DNA from: CAYMRB01 sp964392615
GTDB lineage: Bacteria > Planctomycetota > UBA8108
Reading direction: 5' to 3'
Assembly: GCA_964392615.1 (NCBI GenBank)
Contig: CAYMRB010000477.1
Span: 1 to 7,578, forward strand
DNA: 7,578 nt
Shown: one piece after another, positions 5,751-7,578 of the stretch
Position numbering within the stretch: position 1 is the stretch's first letter
Layout: each line of letters begins with the position of its first letter
Made by a program: the position numbers and the translations under genes
The notes under the pieces: generated by a model
What the model was told of the DNA's origin: nothing
The model's input: the letters and a program-made list of their open reading frames with translations, nothing else
Databases searched by the model: none

Positions 5751-7578
5751 ATGAATCGGCTGATTCCCCTGTCTGTTCGAACGCGTGTCGCGGCGGTCGT
5801 GCTGCTCGGCGGCATCGCAGCCCTGTTACCCGTCGCGTGTCGGTTAGAGAGCTCCGGCGATGCGAAGAAGGCCGACGCGGCGACGGCCGGGCAAGCGACC
5901 GACGTGGGGGCCGATCAGACGGGCGCCGCGAAGAGCACGGTCGGGACGGTGAACGAGGTCGTGAAGGATGCGACCGACACGACGACGGACACCGCAAAGG
6001 ACGTGGTCTATACGACGACTAACGTCGTGAGTGACGCGGCCGACGCGACGAAGGACATCGCGAAGGGCGCGGCCGACACGGTGACGAACGTCGTGAACGA
6101 CGCGGCCGACACGGCGACGAACGCGGCGGAAGATGCTGCGGACGGGGCAACGGACGCTGCCGAGGAGACGCTGCCGGATCTCGACGACGACGCGGCAGCA
6201 GCCGCGAAGGACGCTGTCGATGCGGCAGCTACCGCGGCTTCGGCGGCGATGTCGCCTGCCGTCGCGGCGCCGCCGCGAGGGACGTGGCCGATGTGGGGCG
6301 GCACGCCGGGCCGCAACATGGTCAACTCGATCGAGCGCGGCATCCCGCACGAGTGGGACATCGACTCGAAGAAGAACATCAAGTGGGTCGCGCGGCTCGG
6401 GTCGCAGAGCTACGGCAACCCGGTCATTCTCGACGGCAAGATCTTCGTCGGCACGAACAACGAGTCGAAGAGGAACCCGAAGATCGAGGGGGACAAGGGC
6501 AACCTGATGTGCTTCGAGGAAGCGACGGGGAAGTTCCTGTGGCAGGCGGTCCACGACAAGCTGAGCCAGGGGCGCGTCAACGACTGGCCCGAGCAGGGCA
6601 TCTGTTCGGCTCCGGCCGCAGCGGATGGGCGCGTGTACTACGTCAGCAACCGCTGCGAGCTCGTCTGTGCCGACATGGATGGATTCCAGGACGGCGAGAA
6701 CGACGGGCCGTTCCAGGACGAGAAGTACAAGAGCGAGATCGACGGCGACTTCATCTGGGTGCTCGACATGCTCAACGACCTGGGCGTGTTTCCGCACAAT
6801 CTCGCGACGTGTTCGCCTCTCCTCGTCGGGGATCTGATCTACCTCGAGACGTCGAACGGCGTCGAGCGCGACCACATCACGATTCCGAACCCCCGTGCGC
6901 CGAGCTTCCTCGCGGTCGACAAGAAGACGGGCGAGGTCGTCTGGCTCAGCCGTGATCCGGGCGGGAACATCCTGCACGGCCAGTGGTCCTGTCCGACGTA
7001 TGGCACCGCCCGCGGCAAGTCGATGGTGCTCTTCCCGGGCGGCGACGGGTGGCTGTACAGCTACGAACCGCTCAAGGGTGACCTGATCTGGAAGTTCGAT
7101 CTCAACCCGAAGGACTCGAAGTGGGAGCTCGGCGGGCTCGGTACGCGAAACAACATCATCGCGACGGCTGTCTTCCTGAACGACGTCGTCTACCTGGCTG
7201 TCGGACAGGACCCGGAGCACGGCGACGGCATCGGTCACCTGTACGCGATCGATGCGACCGGCGAGGGAGACATCACTGGCAAGCAGCTCTGGCACTACGG
7301 CGGTGAGGACTTCCGGCGCACGATGTCGACGGTCGCGGTCGTCGACGGTCTCGTCTACGCGTCCGACCTCACGGGCTACCTGCACTGTCTCGACCAGAAG
7401 ACCGGCAAGGTCTACTGGGTCCACGATATGCTCGCCGCGGTCTGGGGCTCGCCGACGGTCATCGACGGGAAGGTCTTCCTCGGCGACGAGGATGGCGACT
7501 TGACCGTCATCCGACATCGCCCGCGCGCGGAGCTTCTCGCGAAGAGCGCGGCCGGCGAGAAGCTCGAGCCCGAGGTGC
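5751..7578 (+). CDS. Lipoprotein-like PQQ-type beta-propeller with an 11-residue-repeat stalk (3' end outside the window)
   Basis: The frame runs open from the ATG at 5751 to the right edge, giving 609 residues without a stop, so the gene is partial. The N-terminus has Arg residues, a hydrophobic segment (13-28) and LPVAC ending at Cys30. This is a weak lipobox (Pro at -3), so lipid anchoring is probable rather than certain. Residues about 38-166 are rich in Ala, Asp and Thr and include seven 11-residue repeats (66-142). The globular part begins with W179-x2-W182-GG, and blade motifs end at W264, W398, W447, W514 and W556, indicating a beta-propeller. An Asp/Gly-rich loop at 308-319 (D-x-DG then DGENDG) could bind calcium. 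Residues 501-588 align with residues 310-396 of the preceding gene product. The family is usually annotated as PQQ-binding-like or BamB-like propeller; no catalytic quinoprotein signature was seen. It is 18 bases from the preceding gene and surely in the same operon. Confidence 0.87.
   Translation, partial: MNRLIPLSVRTRVAAVVLLGGIAALLPVACRLESSGDAKKADAATAGQATDVGADQTGAAKSTVGTVNEVVKDATDTTTDTAKDVVYTTTNVVSDAADATKDIAKGAADTVTNVVNDAADTATNAAEDAADGATDAAEETLPDLDDDAAAAAKDAVDAAATAASAAMSPAVAAPPRGTWPMWGGTPGRNMVNSIERGIPHEWDIDSKKNIKWVARLGSQSYGNPVILDGKIFVGTNNESKRNPKIEGDKGNLMCFEEATGKFLWQAVHDKLSQGRVNDWPEQGICSAPAAADGRVYYVSNRCELVCADMDGFQDGENDGPFQDEKYKSEIDGDFIWVLDMLNDLGVFPHNLATCSPLLVGDLIYLETSNGVERDHITIPNPRAPSFLAVDKKTGEVVWLSRDPGGNILHGQWSCPTYGTARGKSMVLFPGGDGWLYSYEPLKGDLIWKFDLNPKDSKWELGGLGTRNNIIATAVFLNDVVYLAVGQDPEHGDGIGHLYAIDATGEGDITGKQLWHYGGEDFRRTMSTVAVVDGLVYASDLTGYLHCLDQKTGKVYWVHDMLAAVWGSPTVIDGKVFLGDEDGDLTVIRHRPRAELLAKSAAGEKLEPEV
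5946..6176 (+). repeat. Seven tandem 33-bp units encoding 11-residue (hendecad) repeats
   Basis: The second propeller protein reads in exact 11-residue steps from residue 66 to 142, with seven units and no gaps. The consensus is roughly T-x-T-[ND]-x-[VA]-x-D-A-A-D; for example TTTNVVSDAAD, TVTNVVNDAAD and TATNAAEDAAD. At DNA level AACGTCGTGA recurs at 6021-6030 and 6087-6096, exactly 66 bases (two units) apart, and GACGCGGCCGAC recurs with the same spacing. First and last units are the most diverged. Eleven-residue periodicity is typical of LEA-like helices and right-handed coiled coils. Confidence 0.85.

Noticed and set aside
5844..7517. 557-codon open frame on the minus strand
   Set aside because: It lies antisense to the second propeller gene, is Arg/Val/Asp-rich and shows no family motif. 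GC-rich third positions keep the opposite strand open.
5751..7578. Functional PQQ-dependent dehydrogenase
   Set aside because: The blade W motifs are shared with non-enzymatic propellers. No adjacent Cys pair, haem c motif or cytochrome partner gene was seen in the window.
1..7578. Mobile element, CRISPR, phage or toxin-antitoxin system
   Set aside because: No transposase, integrase, spaced direct repeats, terminal inverted repeats or typical small paired genes were found; gene style is uniform throughout.

Overview
The window is GC-rich bacterial DNA with five genes, all on the + strand and closely packed. It holds, in order, a complete rsgA GTPase gene, a Tat-exported SGNH/GDSL hydrolase, a PaaK-like adenylate-forming CoA ligase, a secreted multidomain PQQ-type beta-propeller protein, and a second beta-propeller predicted to be a lipoprotein, whose 3' end lies beyond the right edge. 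No tRNA, rRNA, CRISPR array, transposase or phage gene was seen. No stretch longer than 300 bases lacks a gene. The longest gene-free stretch is the 113 bases at the left edge.

The organism cannot be named from sequence alone. Two exported propellers that each begin with a W-x2-W-[RG]-G motif, next to a Tat-type GDSL hydrolase, are typical of Planctomycetota and related high-GC environmental bacteria (family knowledge plus inference). Signal peptides, a Tat signal and a likely lipoprotein signal point to a cell with a periplasm-like compartment.

Layout: positions 1-113 are a margin with a GAGTCG tandem repeat. rsgA (114-1175) is a housekeeping ribosome-assembly gene. After 43 bases comes the SGNH hydrolase (1219-1989), preceded by an extended -10-like motif. 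After 71 bases, containing a perfect TATAAT, comes the ligase (2061-3449). The two propeller genes (3477-5732 and 5751 onward) follow with gaps of 27 and 18 bases, and both carry the same AGGACCCT ribosome-binding context. The ligase and the two propellers therefore look like one transcription unit starting near 2045.

How the genes work together is only partly readable. rsgA is probably an unrelated neighbour. The two propellers share a clearly homologous 85-90 residue block of blades, so they are a diverged paralogous pair. One appears freely secreted and carries Ig-like and jelly-roll-like modules. The other appears membrane-anchored and stands on a seven-unit 11-residue repeat that probably acts as a stalk. 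The substrate of the cytoplasmic ligase and its link to the exported propellers are unknown. This cluster is the most interesting part of the window; the rest is ordinary.
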